Made by a program: the position numbers and the translations under genes. A stretch of 64,000 bases of DNA from Bacteroidia bacterium (GTDB lineage Bacteria > Bacteroidota > Bacteroidia > J057 > JADKCL01), in NCBI GenBank assembly GCA_020635905.1, contig JACJYV010000009.1, forward strand, positions 248,001 through 312,000, given 5' to 3'. The notes below the pieces were generated by a model, which did not search any database, was not told the DNA's origin, and worked only from the letters and a program-made list of their open reading frames with translations. Positions 34,672 to 44,515 of this stretch are shown in pieces. Within the stretch, counting starts at the first letter, position 1. Each line of letters opens with the position of its first letter.

Positions 34672-35688
34672 ATGAAAATTGATTCTGGTCATTCTCTAAA
34701 CCTCGCATTTCGTTCCCTCGATTTGTTTTCCATTCCCCGGATTGGGACCTTTCGCAAGGTCTGGAAATCTGCGGTGGTGGATCACATTTCTGGCCGCATC
34801 GAGCCACCTTCTGAGCGATTCGTGTTCGAGAAAGGGGAGAAGTATGTGGAGGCTTTGCAGAATTTTGCCCACAAACGGCTTGGTTTGGACGATTCTGCGG
34901 CTGAGGCTTTGATTCAGGATCTTTCAGGAGAAATCCTGAGCGGCCTGGAGGCCAGACACCGTTTCAGGATTACAGGCATAGGGGAATTGGTCCGTGAAAA
35001 GGATGATTCCATCCATATGAAAACGGACACCCATCAGTTTGGCACTGCCTTTGGACTGGCTGGATTGCCCCTCACGCTGAGGGAAAATGTGCAGGCGGAA
35101 GAGCAACGGACTGCGCAGAAGGTGGAGGAAGCCAAAGCGGCTACTTTCACTGTGCCCGTGGAGCCAGTGAAACCTGAGAAAGCTCCAATCAAGCCCCTGC
35201 CAGTTTTGATTGTGTTGCTCTTTCTGGCTCTGACCGTCAGTCTGATCTTTTTCCGCCACCAGATTGGAGACCTGCTGGGCATTGGCAAAGGCACGGTAAC
35301 TTTGGTCAGCAACGACCATACTGATAAGCAAAATGATAACGTGGTTCCTGTGGATACCACTTCTGAAAAGAATAATGCCCAACCCGAAAAAGTGGTCAAA
35401 AAGGTCGAAAAGACTGTGCCTACCCACGATTTTTCAGGTTCAGGCGTGGCTCCGCGCCATGGAATGCACTATCTGGTGGTTTCCAGCCCGCGGAGCGCTG
35501 AGAATGCAGCCCATTATGCTGCGACCCTGGCTGCCCAGGGCATGGATGCTTCGCTGATCAATCCCTGGTACGACGGTGGATTCTACAAAGTATCTGTTTT
35601 TGCCTCTACAGACAAGCAGGCGGTCATCGCCAAAATGGTGGAATGGAAAGACAAATTCCCTGAGAAAAGCTGGATTTTTTCTCCCTGA
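34672..35688 (+). CDS. HU-CCDC81-like and SPOR-domain membrane protein
   Basis: 338 residues. The N-terminal part (about 10-140) resembles the prokaryotic HU/CCDC81-type DNA-binding-like module (GTFRKVWKSAVVDHISGRIEPPSERFVF, GIGELVREKDD). A transmembrane helix lies at about 175-195 (VLIVLLFLALTVSLIFF). An acidic/Lys linker follows, then a C-terminal SPOR domain (about 262-338; HYLVVSSPRSAENAA, YKVSVFASTDKQAV) that binds denuded peptidoglycan. The topology implied is a cytosolic HU-like domain, one span and a periplasmic SPOR. It lies six bases after the barrel gene. Bacteroidota carry many such proteins, whose partners are mostly unknown. Confidence 0.85.
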   Translation: MKIDSGHSLNLAFRSLDLFSIPRIGTFRKVWKSAVVDHISGRIEPPSERFVFEKGEKYVEALQNFAHKRLGLDDSAAEALIQDLSGEILSGLEARHRFRITGIGELVREKDDSIHMKTDTHQFGTAFGLAGLPLTLRENVQAEEQRTAQKVEEAKAATFTVPVEPVKPEKAPIKPLPVLIVLLFLALTVSLIFFRHQIGDLLGIGKGTVTLVSNDHTDKQNDNVVPVDTTSEKNNAQPEKVVKKVEKTVPTHDFSGSGVAPRHGMHYLVVSSPRSAENAAHYAATLAAQGMDASLINPWYDGGFYKVSVFASTDKQAVIAKMVEWKDKFPEKSWIFSP

Positions 35689-35746
35689 TAGAGTTGAGCG
35701 AATTCGGATTTAGGGGAATTAGACCTAAACACGGATCACCCTGAAA

Positions 35747-35773
35747 AACTGTAAACCGTAAACAGCAAACCGT
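35747..35773. repeat. Heptamer repeat (AACCGTA type), 3-4 units
   Basis: AACTGTAAACCGTAAACAGCAAACCG in the 86-bp convergent gap between the HU-SPOR gene and the next minus-strand gene. One unit is mutated to AACAGCA. Confidence 0.8.
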
Positions 35774-35774
35774 T

Positions 35775-36473
35775 TTACTTTTTCAACTCTTCGAGTTTCT
35801 TCAGGTTATTGAGGGGCAGCACGAAGGCCGCCGCATGCTTGAGGGACTCCTCAAAATCAAGTTTGGCCTGGTCGTAATTCTTTAATTCCATGTTCATCAC
35901 GCCGCGCAGGTTATACACGGTGGCCTTGAGCGGTACTTCCTGACTTTGGTTTTGACCAACATTCAGGGTGATGGCTTCCTGATCCAGTTTGGGATGTTTG
36001 AGCATGGCTTCCAGGGATTGACCCACTTCGCCATAGCGCTTGAGGTTGAATTCAATCACTGTTTTTTCGTACAAATGGAAGATATTTCCCGTTTTCTGGT
36101 ACAGATTTTCGTACCTGGCCAGGGATTCCTTCAGCAGGCCAAGGGCCTGCTCTGCAACTGCGGTCATTTCCATGACCTGCAGATTATCCGGAGATTTTTC
36201 CAAAATATCCCGCCCCATCAGCACGGTTTGCTCATAGGCATTCTGACTGAAGTAGAGCATGCAAAGGGAATCTTTGAGCGCAGCATTATTGGGTTCGAGC
36301 TGACTGAGCACGTGCAGCGCATGGATTGCAGTTGAAAAATCGCTGATTTTCAGGGCTTGCTTGAATACTGTGCGCTCAATCTGAGCCATTTGTTTTACCG
36401 TCATATTCTGAGCCTGAAGCCGCGGAGCCAGACTGAAAAGAAACAGGATCAAAGAAAAATATACAACTTTCAT
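35775..36473 (-). CDS. Periplasmic TPR protein
   Basis: 232 residues with signal peptide (ending LQAQ). At least four helical repeats (ALHVLSQLEPNNAALKDSLCMLYFSQNAYEQ, LQVMEMTAVAEQALGLLKES, TVYNLRGVMNMELKNYDQAKLDF) identify TPRs. No catalytic domain. It ends at the heptamer tract next to the HU-SPOR gene. The role is probably protein-protein interaction in the periplasm. Confidence 0.78.
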   Translation of the reverse strand: MKVVYFSLILFLFSLAPRLQAQNMTVKQMAQIERTVFKQALKISDFSTAIHALHVLSQLEPNNAALKDSLCMLYFSQNAYEQTVLMGRDILEKSPDNLQVMEMTAVAEQALGLLKESLARYENLYQKTGNIFHLYEKTVIEFNLKRYGEVGQSLEAMLKHPKLDQEAITLNVGQNQSQEVPLKATVYNLRGVMNMELKNYDQAKLDFEESLKHAAAFVLPLNNLKKLEELKK

Positions 36474-36492
36474 AAGGTTAGGTTGGTAAATG

Positions 36493-36518
36493 AAAAAGGT
36501 TAGAAATCGTTCTAACCT
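36493..36518 (-). terminator. Terminator of the T9SS protein gene, minus strand
   Basis: AGGTTAGAA and TTCTAACCT pair perfectly around ATCG. On the minus strand the stem is followed by TTTTT. It lies about 30 bases beyond the stop codon of the gene ending at 36551 and before the TPR gene. Confidence 0.75.
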
Positions 36519-36550
36519 CTTTCGAAATTTAGTAAATAAGTGGTCTGCAA

Positions 36551-38152
36551 TTATTCAACCACCAGTTTTTTGATGAATTTTTGTCCGTTAAGGGTCACAG
36601 CGATCATGTAACTGCCCGTGGCCAGGGTACCAATTCTGAGGGAAATCTTATTGATCCCTTTTTCCACATTGGTTTCTGAAGCCAGCACTACCTGTCCAAT
36701 CGAGTTATAGAATTCGAGTTTAGCCAGTCCCTGTTCAGGGCTTTGCAGGTCGAGGTAAACCTCGTTGCGGGCCGGGTTGGGGTAGAGGTCACCTACAAAT
36801 AATTCGTTGCCGGGAACCAGCATAGCTGAAACCTGATTGGAATACTTCACTCCACCATCCAGGTCATGCTGTTTGAGACGGTAGGTATATTCCACATTGA
36901 ATTCTACATCCTTGTCTTCATAATCGTACTTACTGGTCAGAGATGTGGTGCCTGCACCTTTGATCCAGGCAATTTTTACGAAATCCACTCCATTATCGCT
37001 TCTTTCCAGATCATAGCCAAGGTTTTGCAATTCGCTGGCCGTGGCCCAATCCAGTTGAATGCTGGTGAAGAGGGGTTTTGCTTTAAGATAAAGCAATTCC
37101 ACGGGAAGAATGATACAAGCCGGACTCCAGGGATTATACGCAAGACTGCCAAGTACGAATCTTTCAGTGTTAAAAGGAGTACCTGTGTAGGTAGCAGGAT
37201 AGCCCGTTTTGGTGGCATAGCTCAGAATTGGACTGGCCAGGTTGACGTTTGAAACGGTAGGATGAAGGTTTCTCCACAGTGAGTTATCCCATTCAGCAAT
37301 GGTGATATTGTCCAAACAGGCCTGATCATTGAGTTGATCATAATAAATTCTGATGGTTTCAGGTGAGCCAAAGGCAAACGCGCGACCAATAAAATGGTAA
37401 TAAAAGGGGTTAATACTGGAAACTCCAGGCCCCAGAGAAGAAGTATTTGGGGTGGCAAGGTCAACCAGTTGAACGGAATAAAAGTTATCTGCCACGGAAG
37501 TGGGAGTGATTTCCACCGGGCGGAAGCCACGGGCAATGGTGCCCACGGGGAAAAGATAAACCCCGCCCGGGAAGGCTGTATTGGCCCGACGAATCAGGCG
37601 ACCCGTCGAACCAGAATTGCTGGTCACGAATCCCTGGGTGGTATTATTTATGTAATTCGGGGTAATCGTACCTGTACGGGTTATTGCGGCAGGATTTGGA
37701 TTCAATACCAGAAAAGTATCCACCGTGGTATTGAGAAAATCGTCTGTGAGATTGAGCACCCCGTCTGCTGAAGCAGAAATATCCTGCCGCACTTCGCGGG
37801 TAGTGCCACCTGGCTTATTAATCGTGAGGTTATTGAAGGCTGTTACTCTGGAACCGTCAATCATTTGCAGGGCGTTATTGCCCAAAAAGGTAGTGGTACC
37901 CGGATCACCCGCCTGAAATACGTTGCTGGGGGAGTAATTGTACCAATTCCCTTCCAGTTGAACGTCGCCCGAATTGAAAATGCGGCCAATATTGGCTCCA
38001 TTATCGCGGTTGACCACCTCTCCCTGTACGTAAATTAACCCGCCGGCCTGCACATATACGCTCGCGCCGTCATTGAAAAATTCGTTCGTTACCTGCCCAA
38101 AGGACATGCAAAAGGAGAGCAATAAAAGGCTTGATAGTAGAATGTATCTCAT
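36551..38152 (-). CDS. T9SS type A secreted protein of unknown function
   Basis: 533 residues. Signal peptide (ending CMSFGQ) and beta-rich repeats with GDVQLEGNWYNYSPSN and FLGNNALQMIDGS, a pattern of repetitive surface proteins (filamentous or hemagglutinin-like). An immunoglobulin-like domain begins at about residue 350 with PVELLYLKAKPLFTSIQLDW, followed by a T9SS type A tail (VGDLYPNPARNEVYL … KLVVE, last 80 residues). The WATASELQNLGYDLERS phrase belongs to the FnIII-like domain frequently preceding T9SS tails. No enzyme motif is seen. Confidence 0.82.
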   Translation of the reverse strand: MRYILLSSLLLLSFCMSFGQVTNEFFNDGASVYVQAGGLIYVQGEVVNRDNGANIGRIFNSGDVQLEGNWYNYSPSNVFQAGDPGTTTFLGNNALQMIDGSRVTAFNNLTINKPGGTTREVRQDISASADGVLNLTDDFLNTTVDTFLVLNPNPAAITRTGTITPNYINNTTQGFVTSNSGSTGRLIRRANTAFPGGVYLFPVGTIARGFRPVEITPTSVADNFYSVQLVDLATPNTSSLGPGVSSINPFYYHFIGRAFAFGSPETIRIYYDQLNDQACLDNITIAEWDNSLWRNLHPTVSNVNLASPILSYATKTGYPATYTGTPFNTERFVLGSLAYNPWSPACIILPVELLYLKAKPLFTSIQLDWATASELQNLGYDLERSDNGVDFVKIAWIKGAGTTSLTSKYDYEDKDVEFNVEYTYRLKQHDLDGGVKYSNQVSAMLVPGNELFVGDLYPNPARNEVYLDLQSPEQGLAKLEFYNSIGQVVLASETNVEKGINKISLRIGTLATGSYMIAVTLNGQKFIKKLVVE

Positions 38153-38368
38153 TGATCTTCAGACTGCATACTTATTATTACTAAGTTAATAAATTTTAAA
38201 CAAATTCCATCTGATTGTTTCAGTTTGGCAGGAATTTGAGCCTGAAGCCAAAAGTGGCCAGAAACGCTTCTGGAGGGCGTTTCAGGAAAAATGAAAATGA
38301 GATTTTAATTGAAAGGAATCTTTTCCGCTGAAATGGAAACAATTAATGACCCTAAATTCAACAAAAAA

Positions 38369-40114
38369 TTAATTTACCTTGATATATCTTCCATCCGAAA
38401 ATCTGAGGAAAGTAACCCGCTGATTGTCCTGAAAACCATCATATTCCACATCCTGGTGAATGGTTTTGATCATGGGCGCTGAACGGAAAACCTCAGGCAT
38501 GGGCACAAAGGGATTGATCTCTTTGGCCATTTTCAAAATGTAATTCAGAATGTCAAATCCCTGAACCACATACTTGGTGGGGTAATTTCCATAATCCTGA
38601 ATGTACTGATTCTTAAGGTCTTCATAAGCCACAGAATCATTTTTTTCGAAGTAGAAAGTCGAAAAAGTGAGGTTGAAACGGGTTTTGAGATCAGGGTCAA
38701 TGGCTTCAAAATATTCCCAGTCAGGGCTGCCAAAGACACGGGTTTCAATGTCGTGCAGGTTGAGCAGGGAAAGGGTGAGCCCGGCGTGCTCTTCCCGTGA
38801 CCAGGGCGCAAATACTGCATCAAACTTCTTGTATTTCAGTTCCTTGATGATTTTTTCCAGTTCTTTCTGGGCCACATCATACACCTGAGATACTTTGTAT
38901 TCCACTATTTCCCCACCCAATCCCTGGTAGGATTCTTTGAATGAACTGAAAATGGAAGACGAAATTGTGCCTGAATCATACAGCACAACCAGCTTTTTCA
39001 GGCCTTTTTTATTGAAAATAAATTCAGCCATTTTCTTTCCATGGGTGGAAATAGAGGGGTGGGTGAGAAACACCTGACTGCGGTCCTTGATCAGCTCGTC
39101 TGAAGGATTGAGCAGTACAAACTGGGTTACCTGGTTATTTTCGGCCCATCTTGAAATGGGAATCGTGCTGCGGGTAATAATATCGCCCATGATAATATCG
39201 GGCATGAATTCATCCAGCTGAGCCAGTTGCTCCTTAACCAGAAAGCTGTCTTTGCGGGTATCAAAGATTTTGAGCCTGATTTTCTTGTTATAGGAGCCAC
39301 TCAGGGTATCGAGCGCCATTTTCATCCCCTGATACAATTCAAGTGCCCTTTGGGAATTTTTGGGAATTTTGATGGAAGTATCGCTCTGATTGAGGTAAAA
39401 GGGCATGAAAACCGCGATATTGATCTGGTCGTCCATGGCCACATTCGCACCCCCGTATTGCTTCTTAAGTGCCACCAGATAACGGGTGGGCTTGCCTCCG
39501 TCCTTGAGGTACTCGTCGATTTTCTTGTTGATCTGGTCGCCGTCTTTCCGTTCGGCGAGGTGATGGCAAATGGCCTCCATGACGATGGGACGGAATTTGT
39601 CATTCACAAAAAGGTAATAAACATTGACAAATTTCTCGTCATACACATAAAAAAGGAACTGCTTGGCTGCATTCAGTGCGTCTTTTTTCAGCTTGAAATT
39701 ATCCGTCATTTCCGAAACCCGCAGCATCATATCCAGGCCCAGTTCGCGCAAGGCATTGTCCTCGCCTTTCATCAGAATCAGCGCTTTGTGGTATTTGGCG
39801 TCCTCTTTGTAATTGGAAAGGGGATAATTGCGCAGCAGTTTATTGAACCATTCCTTTGCTTTATCAGGCTCGTCCTGGCGGTACCAGGAATAACCTGCCA
39901 TATAGTAGCACAAAGTGGTTTTGGTGCAAAGTGGCTTTTCTGCCCCAATTTCAAAGGTTTGGGCAGCGGAAAGGAAATCACCCTTGTTCAGGTAGCTGTT
40001 ACCCAGGGTGACCAGATTTTCCACATCAGGATCCTCTTTGACCGTGCCCTGAACCTGGGCAAAGGAGATATAATTTGCCGAAATGATCAGCAATAGGAAA
40101 AAGAACCTTTTCAT
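38369..40114 (-). CDS. LpoA-like TPR plus type I periplasmic-binding protein
   Basis: 581 residues from the ATG at 40114, which gives a proper signal peptide (MKRFFFLLLIISANYISFAQ). An ATG at 40135 overlaps the guaA stop. Residues about 25-210 hold TPR-like helices (GNSYLNKGDFLSAAQTF, GYSWYRQDEPDKAKEWF). From about 230 to the end is a periplasmic-binding type I domain (INIAVFMPFYLNQSDT, RALELYQGMKMALDTL, DIIMGDIITRS, KKLVVLYDSG). TPR followed by a PBP-I fold is the architecture of LpoA, the outer-membrane activator of PBP1a, though this protein has no lipobox. Many Bacteroidota carry a similar protein next to guaA. Peptidoglycan-related activation is an inference. Confidence 0.8.
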   Translation of the reverse strand: MKRFFFLLLIISANYISFAQVQGTVKEDPDVENLVTLGNSYLNKGDFLSAAQTFEIGAEKPLCTKTTLCYYMAGYSWYRQDEPDKAKEWFNKLLRNYPLSNYKEDAKYHKALILMKGEDNALRELGLDMMLRVSEMTDNFKLKKDALNAAKQFLFYVYDEKFVNVYYLFVNDKFRPIVMEAICHHLAERKDGDQINKKIDEYLKDGGKPTRYLVALKKQYGGANVAMDDQINIAVFMPFYLNQSDTSIKIPKNSQRALELYQGMKMALDTLSGSYNKKIRLKIFDTRKDSFLVKEQLAQLDEFMPDIIMGDIITRSTIPISRWAENNQVTQFVLLNPSDELIKDRSQVFLTHPSISTHGKKMAEFIFNKKGLKKLVVLYDSGTISSSIFSSFKESYQGLGGEIVEYKVSQVYDVAQKELEKIIKELKYKKFDAVFAPWSREEHAGLTLSLLNLHDIETRVFGSPDWEYFEAIDPDLKTRFNLTFSTFYFEKNDSVAYEDLKNQYIQDYGNYPTKYVVQGFDILNYILKMAKEINPFVPMPEVFRSAPMIKTIHQDVEYDGFQDNQRVTFLRFSDGRYIKVN

Positions 40115-40125
40115 GTTTGATTTGT

Positions 40126-41649
40126 TTATTCCCATTCTATGGTAGCCGGTGGTTTGGAACTGATATCATAAACGACCCGGTTTACTCCTTTCACTTTATT
40201 GATAATCTGATTGGAAACCCGGGCAAGGAATTCATAGGGAAGGCGCCCCCAGTCGGCGGTCATGCCATCGAGGCTGGTAACCGAACGAAGTGCGACCACG
40301 TTTTCGTATGTGCGCTCGTCGCCCATCACACCCACAGAGGAAACTGGGAGCAACACGGCAAAGGCCTGCCACACAGAATGATACAGCCCGCTTTCTTTCA
40401 GTTCAGAGATAAATATATGGTCAACCTCCTTCAGGACGGTCAGTTTTTCTTCCGTTATATCGCCAATGATGCGAATGGCCAGTCCAGGACCTGGAAAGGG
40501 GTGACGGGCAATGAAATCTTCGTTCAACCCCAGGTCGCGGCCTACCTGACGCACTTCGTCTTTGAAGAGCATGCGCAGGGGTTCCACCACGCCCAAATGA
40601 AGGGAAGCGGGCAATCCACCCACATTATGGTGTGATTTGATGGTGGCAGACGGCCCTTTTACGGAAACGCTTTCGATCACGTCCGGGTAAATGGTGCCCT
40701 GAGCCAGGTATTTCACGTCTTTCAGCATTTTGGCTTCTTCCTGAAATACCTCTACAAAAACCCTGCCGATGATTTTACGCTTGGTTTCAGGATCGCTGAC
40801 TCCTGCCAGTTCTGACAGGAATTTTTGCCGGGCATTCACACCTTTAACGTTGAGACCCAGTTGTTTGTACTGAATTAAAACGTCCTCATATTCGTTTTTG
40901 CGCAACAAGCCGTTGTCCACAAAAATGCAATAGAGATTTTCCCCGATCGCACGGTGAATCAATTCCGCAGCCACGGTGCTGTCCACGCCTCCTGAAAGCC
41001 CGCAAACGACTTTGGCATCGCCAATTTCCTCTTTGAGACGGGCAATGGTGGTTTCTGAGAAGGAATGAGGGGTCCACTCAGCTTTGGTATGACATATATT
41101 AAAGAGGAAATTTCGCAGAATTTTTGCACCCTCTTCTGTATGTGTGACTTCTGGATGAAATTGCAGGGCAAAAATGGACTTGTTCAGGTTGTGAAAAGCG
41201 GCGGTGGGGATACTTTCCGTGGTAGCGGTCAGCTCAAAACCCTGCGGCAGGGCCGTAATGGTATCTCCGTGGCTCATCCAGATCTGCGAACCCGGCATTA
41301 AGCCTTCCAGCAGGGGACAGGGAGCTTCAGCAATGAGCTCGGCCCGGCCATATTCGCGGGTTTGCGAATTTTCCACTTTTCCACCCAGGGTATGGGAAAT
41401 CAGCTGGGCACCGTAGCAAATTCCCAACACAGGCACTTTTCCCAGAATCTGGTTGAGGTCAATGCGGGGCGCGTCCGGGCTGTAAACAGAGGAAGGCCCG
41501 CCCGACAGGATGATTCCTTTGCAGGTTGGATCGATCGTGATGGGGTGGTGAAATGGTTGGATTTCACAGTAAACGTGCTGCTCGCGGATCCTTCTGGCAA
41601 TCAGTTGCGTAAATTGGGATCCGAAATCAATTACAAGGATTTTGTCCAT
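40126..41649 (-). CDS. guaA: GMP synthase (glutamine-hydrolysing)
   Basis: 507 residues. Class I glutamine amidotransferase with C78 (GICYGAQL), H165 and E167 (QFHPEVTH), then an ATP-pyrophosphatase domain with PP-loop SGGVDS (219-224) and the C-terminal dimerisation domain (KPPATIEWE). It converts XMP to GMP. All catalytic residues are in place. The downstream LpoA-like gene begins 11 bases later and is probably co-transcribed. Confidence 0.98.
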   Translation of the reverse strand: MDKILVIDFGSQFTQLIARRIREQHVYCEIQPFHHPITIDPTCKGIILSGGPSSVYSPDAPRIDLNQILGKVPVLGICYGAQLISHTLGGKVENSQTREYGRAELIAEAPCPLLEGLMPGSQIWMSHGDTITALPQGFELTATTESIPTAAFHNLNKSIFALQFHPEVTHTEEGAKILRNFLFNICHTKAEWTPHSFSETTIARLKEEIGDAKVVCGLSGGVDSTVAAELIHRAIGENLYCIFVDNGLLRKNEYEDVLIQYKQLGLNVKGVNARQKFLSELAGVSDPETKRKIIGRVFVEVFQEEAKMLKDVKYLAQGTIYPDVIESVSVKGPSATIKSHHNVGGLPASLHLGVVEPLRMLFKDEVRQVGRDLGLNEDFIARHPFPGPGLAIRIIGDITEEKLTVLKEVDHIFISELKESGLYHSVWQAFAVLLPVSSVGVMGDERTYENVVALRSVTSLDGMTADWGRLPYEFLARVSNQIINKVKGVNRVVYDISSKPPATIEWE

Positions 41650-41746
41650 AGTTCGCGCAAAGCTACGAATTTCAGGATTTTATCGACCCGTTCCCCTGGA
41701 TTAGTTTTTCACATTTGGGGTGTGGGTGTTTATAATAATGGCTTTT

Positions 41747-44515
41747 TCAATAACCAGCGCTGATTCCCCTTTTCCTGCGCCAGTAGCCATAGATCAGGAA
41801 CCCGGCCACCATGAAAATGAGGATCCATTCGTGGGGTTCAGGGGTGCCAGTGACGTTGAATGGTTCACCCGCATCATCCGTGAGTTCCATGCCTGATTCG
41901 ATTTCACGGTCAAATCTGTCCTCCCGTTCCTCAGCTTCCTTCAGTCGCTGCTTTTGCTCGTCATTCACCAGCACAATCATGGAAGAATAGGGACTGATGA
42001 TGCCTGAGGAAAGGGCAATCTGATGGATGGCGTCCATTTCAGCCAGGCGGTTTTCTGGATTGATTTCCCGGCTTTCAATGAAATATTTTGCCGCCAGAGG
42101 TAGGTAAAAGGGATCAGCATTTTCCACAAACTCATCACTTTGAGCATAGGAAATGCCGTTTTTTCGAGCCAGCAGACCTGTTTCCCGCTTTTGAGCAGCC
42201 CAAATTTGTTCCTCAAGATCGTCCAGAGAAGACACCACGGTACCTTTGCTGTTTTGCATGATTTCCAGAAAGGCGTCGCTGTAAATGGGGGCCCGTTTTT
42301 CTCCTGTATGCAAAAGGAAAAGGGGAGAGGCGAGATTTACAATCTCTTGGGTATCAGTTTCTGATTCATAATTGCCCTGGTCTGAAATCATCAGGATCAG
42401 GTCAAATTTCTGGTCGGGGCCCTTTTGCGTATAGGTATGGATCATTTCCGTGTAATTGCTGCTGCCAAAAAACAAGTCTTCCTGACTTTTCAGGGCCGTT
42501 TCAAGCTCAGCAAGAGAGTATTCTGCGCAGGTTTCCCCTATCACAAAGGCGCGGATATTTTCGCTTTTAAAGGGACTGGTTTTCAATTCATCCAGAATTG
42601 CCTGCACTTCAGCTTTTTGCTGGCGCATGCTGAAACTCCCATCCAGCAGGACAGCCATTTTCATGGTGCCTGCCGCAGGCAGATTTTCTTTGGGCGCGGG
42701 TCCAAATTCAATTTTCACCGAGTCATTCAGTTGCACCAGGTGCTTTGCAGGTTGGGCGCTGCTTTCAGCTTTGATCTGGGCAGGCAGCCATTCATCCGTT
42801 TTTTCCACCCGTTCCCCGTTGATCAGCAGCGTGGTTTGATCTGACCAATAGACATTGCGGCGCTCATTCAGTTGGGGGAGATCCCAGGTTCCAGCGGGTG
42901 AAATCAGGGTTTTATAGCTCAGCCAAAGGTGCATTTCAGGGCCTTCAATGACGGTGAAATTTGAGCTTCGCCAATGTTCGCCATAATCTTTCCGTTTGGG
43001 TTCGATGGGAAACGCCCGCAATCTGTACTGATTGGGCCCCACCTGTTCCAGCAGGGAGGGATCCACCCGCCGTCTGACTTCGCGTTTGTAAACCTCCTGG
43101 GCGGCCCCGCGGGGCGAAACCTGAAAGGCATATTTCTTTTCCACAGCCGGGTCGTCGCTGAGCCACAGGCCGGTGAAAACGGAGTTTTCGGGCAGGGAGA
43201 AATAATAAAAAATCTCCTGACGGTCGAAAGTTTTGTTTTGATAGACTTCGTGAATCTGGATTTCTGCTGCGTCAAGGTGTTCATTCACAGCAATTTCCTG
43301 CAACTGAATATGAACTTTTTCCTCATTGACATTCAACAATCCCGCTTCAATATCATCTGCGCCCCAATGCGAGCGCACCGCGTGCAAAATCCGTTCCTGT
43401 TCACCTTTCTGGATATTCTGATCAAAGTATTTCTGGTACAATTCTGCCGCTTTTTTATCATCAGTCCGCCAGTCTCCATCGTACAAAAAGGGGCTCAGCA
43501 CAAAATTATCCAGATTCTGCAACGCCTGGCCCGCTTCATTTTCCAATCCAAATGATTCTTTGTACAATTCTTTGATGTGATTATTGCGTTCGGGTGTTCC
43601 AAGGTAGCGGTCCTTATTAAGATAGGCATTCATCAACCCTTTTTTGAGAGATTTTTCACGTTGAATCAGCTCAATTCTGTTTTCCTTTTGGGTGAAATCA
43701 GATTCAAAGAAGGCAAAAGTTTTGATTTGAGGCTGGTTGGAATTGAGCAGGAAAAGCAATCCAATATTTACCACCAGAGTAGAAAGCATCAGGACTTTCC
43801 CGTAACGAAGTTCCTCACGGGACTTTCGGGCAAAGGCTCTGAAATACAGGATGGGAAGGGCTGCAGGCAGAAAAACGATCAGGGTCCAGGTTAGAGAGAA
43901 AAGCAGGGCCGCCACATAAGGCAGGAATGATTCTTTAAACGGTCTCACCCATTCAAAGCGGAAAAACTCCCTTACCGCAAACCATCCCATGGGCACGGAA
44001 TAGAAAATGAGGACAAATCCAATGTACAATCCCGTAATTAAAAGCATGGTGTGGCCGATTCGCATCAGGTAGGCTACCCCGTTGGGGATTCTTTCAGGTT
44101 TGACCAAAATTTCGATCAAATAAGATACCATGCCAAAGCCCAACAGCAAAAACAGATGCAGGGTGCCAGCCGTCATTTCCCGAAAAACCGCAAGTCGCAG
44201 GATGAAAATCAGGGTCAGTGGCACTTCCACTCCGTAAAATAATTTCAGCAAATCATAAGGCCGTTTGCGTAAAATTGTAGCTCCAATCAGGATGGAGGCG
44301 AGGGGAATGGCAAAAATCAGGAGAGAATAAAGCCCGTAATCCAGGGGCAAAAAGCCCTTCCAGACATTTTTCATCAGTCCCACCATAAAACTGACCTCAA
44401 TTTCAATTCCAACCAGCAGAACCAGGAAAACCGCGTTCCAGGACCAGAAAATGGCATAGGAAAAGAAAGGCTTACGGATGAAATTCAGCACTCTGTTAAT
44501 AATTGCAGGCTTCAT
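41747..44515 (-). CDS. VIT/vWA membrane protein, putative exosortase substrate
   Basis: 922 residues from the ATG at 44515, which overlaps the last 20 bases of the exosortase gene. About seven hydrophobic helices at roughly 15-290 are followed by a loop region. A VIT domain lies at about 390-530 (VHIQLQEIAVNEHLDAAEIQIHEVYQN, SLPENSVFTGLWLSD). A vWA-like domain follows with MIDAS motif D625-G-S-F-S. The last 33 residues read TGTPEPHEW, a hydrophobic helix and WRRKRG: the PEP-CTERM-like order of a proline-containing motif, a membrane span and a basic end that exosortases cut. VIT plus vWA is the inter-alpha-trypsin-inhibitor arrangement. Family knowledge: Bacteroidota XrtN exosortases are described next to one VIT protein. 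Function is unknown. Confidence 0.85.
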   Translation of the reverse strand: MKPAIINRVLNFIRKPFFSYAIFWSWNAVFLVLLVGIEIEVSFMVGLMKNVWKGFLPLDYGLYSLLIFAIPLASILIGATILRKRPYDLLKLFYGVEVPLTLIFILRLAVFREMTAGTLHLFLLLGFGMVSYLIEILVKPERIPNGVAYLMRIGHTMLLITGLYIGFVLIFYSVPMGWFAVREFFRFEWVRPFKESFLPYVAALLFSLTWTLIVFLPAALPILYFRAFARKSREELRYGKVLMLSTLVVNIGLLFLLNSNQPQIKTFAFFESDFTQKENRIELIQREKSLKKGLMNAYLNKDRYLGTPERNNHIKELYKESFGLENEAGQALQNLDNFVLSPFLYDGDWRTDDKKAAELYQKYFDQNIQKGEQERILHAVRSHWGADDIEAGLLNVNEEKVHIQLQEIAVNEHLDAAEIQIHEVYQNKTFDRQEIFYYFSLPENSVFTGLWLSDDPAVEKKYAFQVSPRGAAQEVYKREVRRRVDPSLLEQVGPNQYRLRAFPIEPKRKDYGEHWRSSNFTVIEGPEMHLWLSYKTLISPAGTWDLPQLNERRNVYWSDQTTLLINGERVEKTDEWLPAQIKAESSAQPAKHLVQLNDSVKIEFGPAPKENLPAAGTMKMAVLLDGSFSMRQQKAEVQAILDELKTSPFKSENIRAFVIGETCAEYSLAELETALKSQEDLFFGSSNYTEMIHTYTQKGPDQKFDLILMISDQGNYESETDTQEIVNLASPLFLLHTGEKRAPIYSDAFLEIMQNSKGTVVSSLDDLEEQIWAAQKRETGLLARKNGISYAQSDEFVENADPFYLPLAAKYFIESREINPENRLAEMDAIHQIALSSGIISPYSSMIVLVNDEQKQRLKEAEEREDRFDREIESGMELTDDAGEPFNVTGTPEPHEWILIFMVAGFLIYGYWRRKRGISAGY

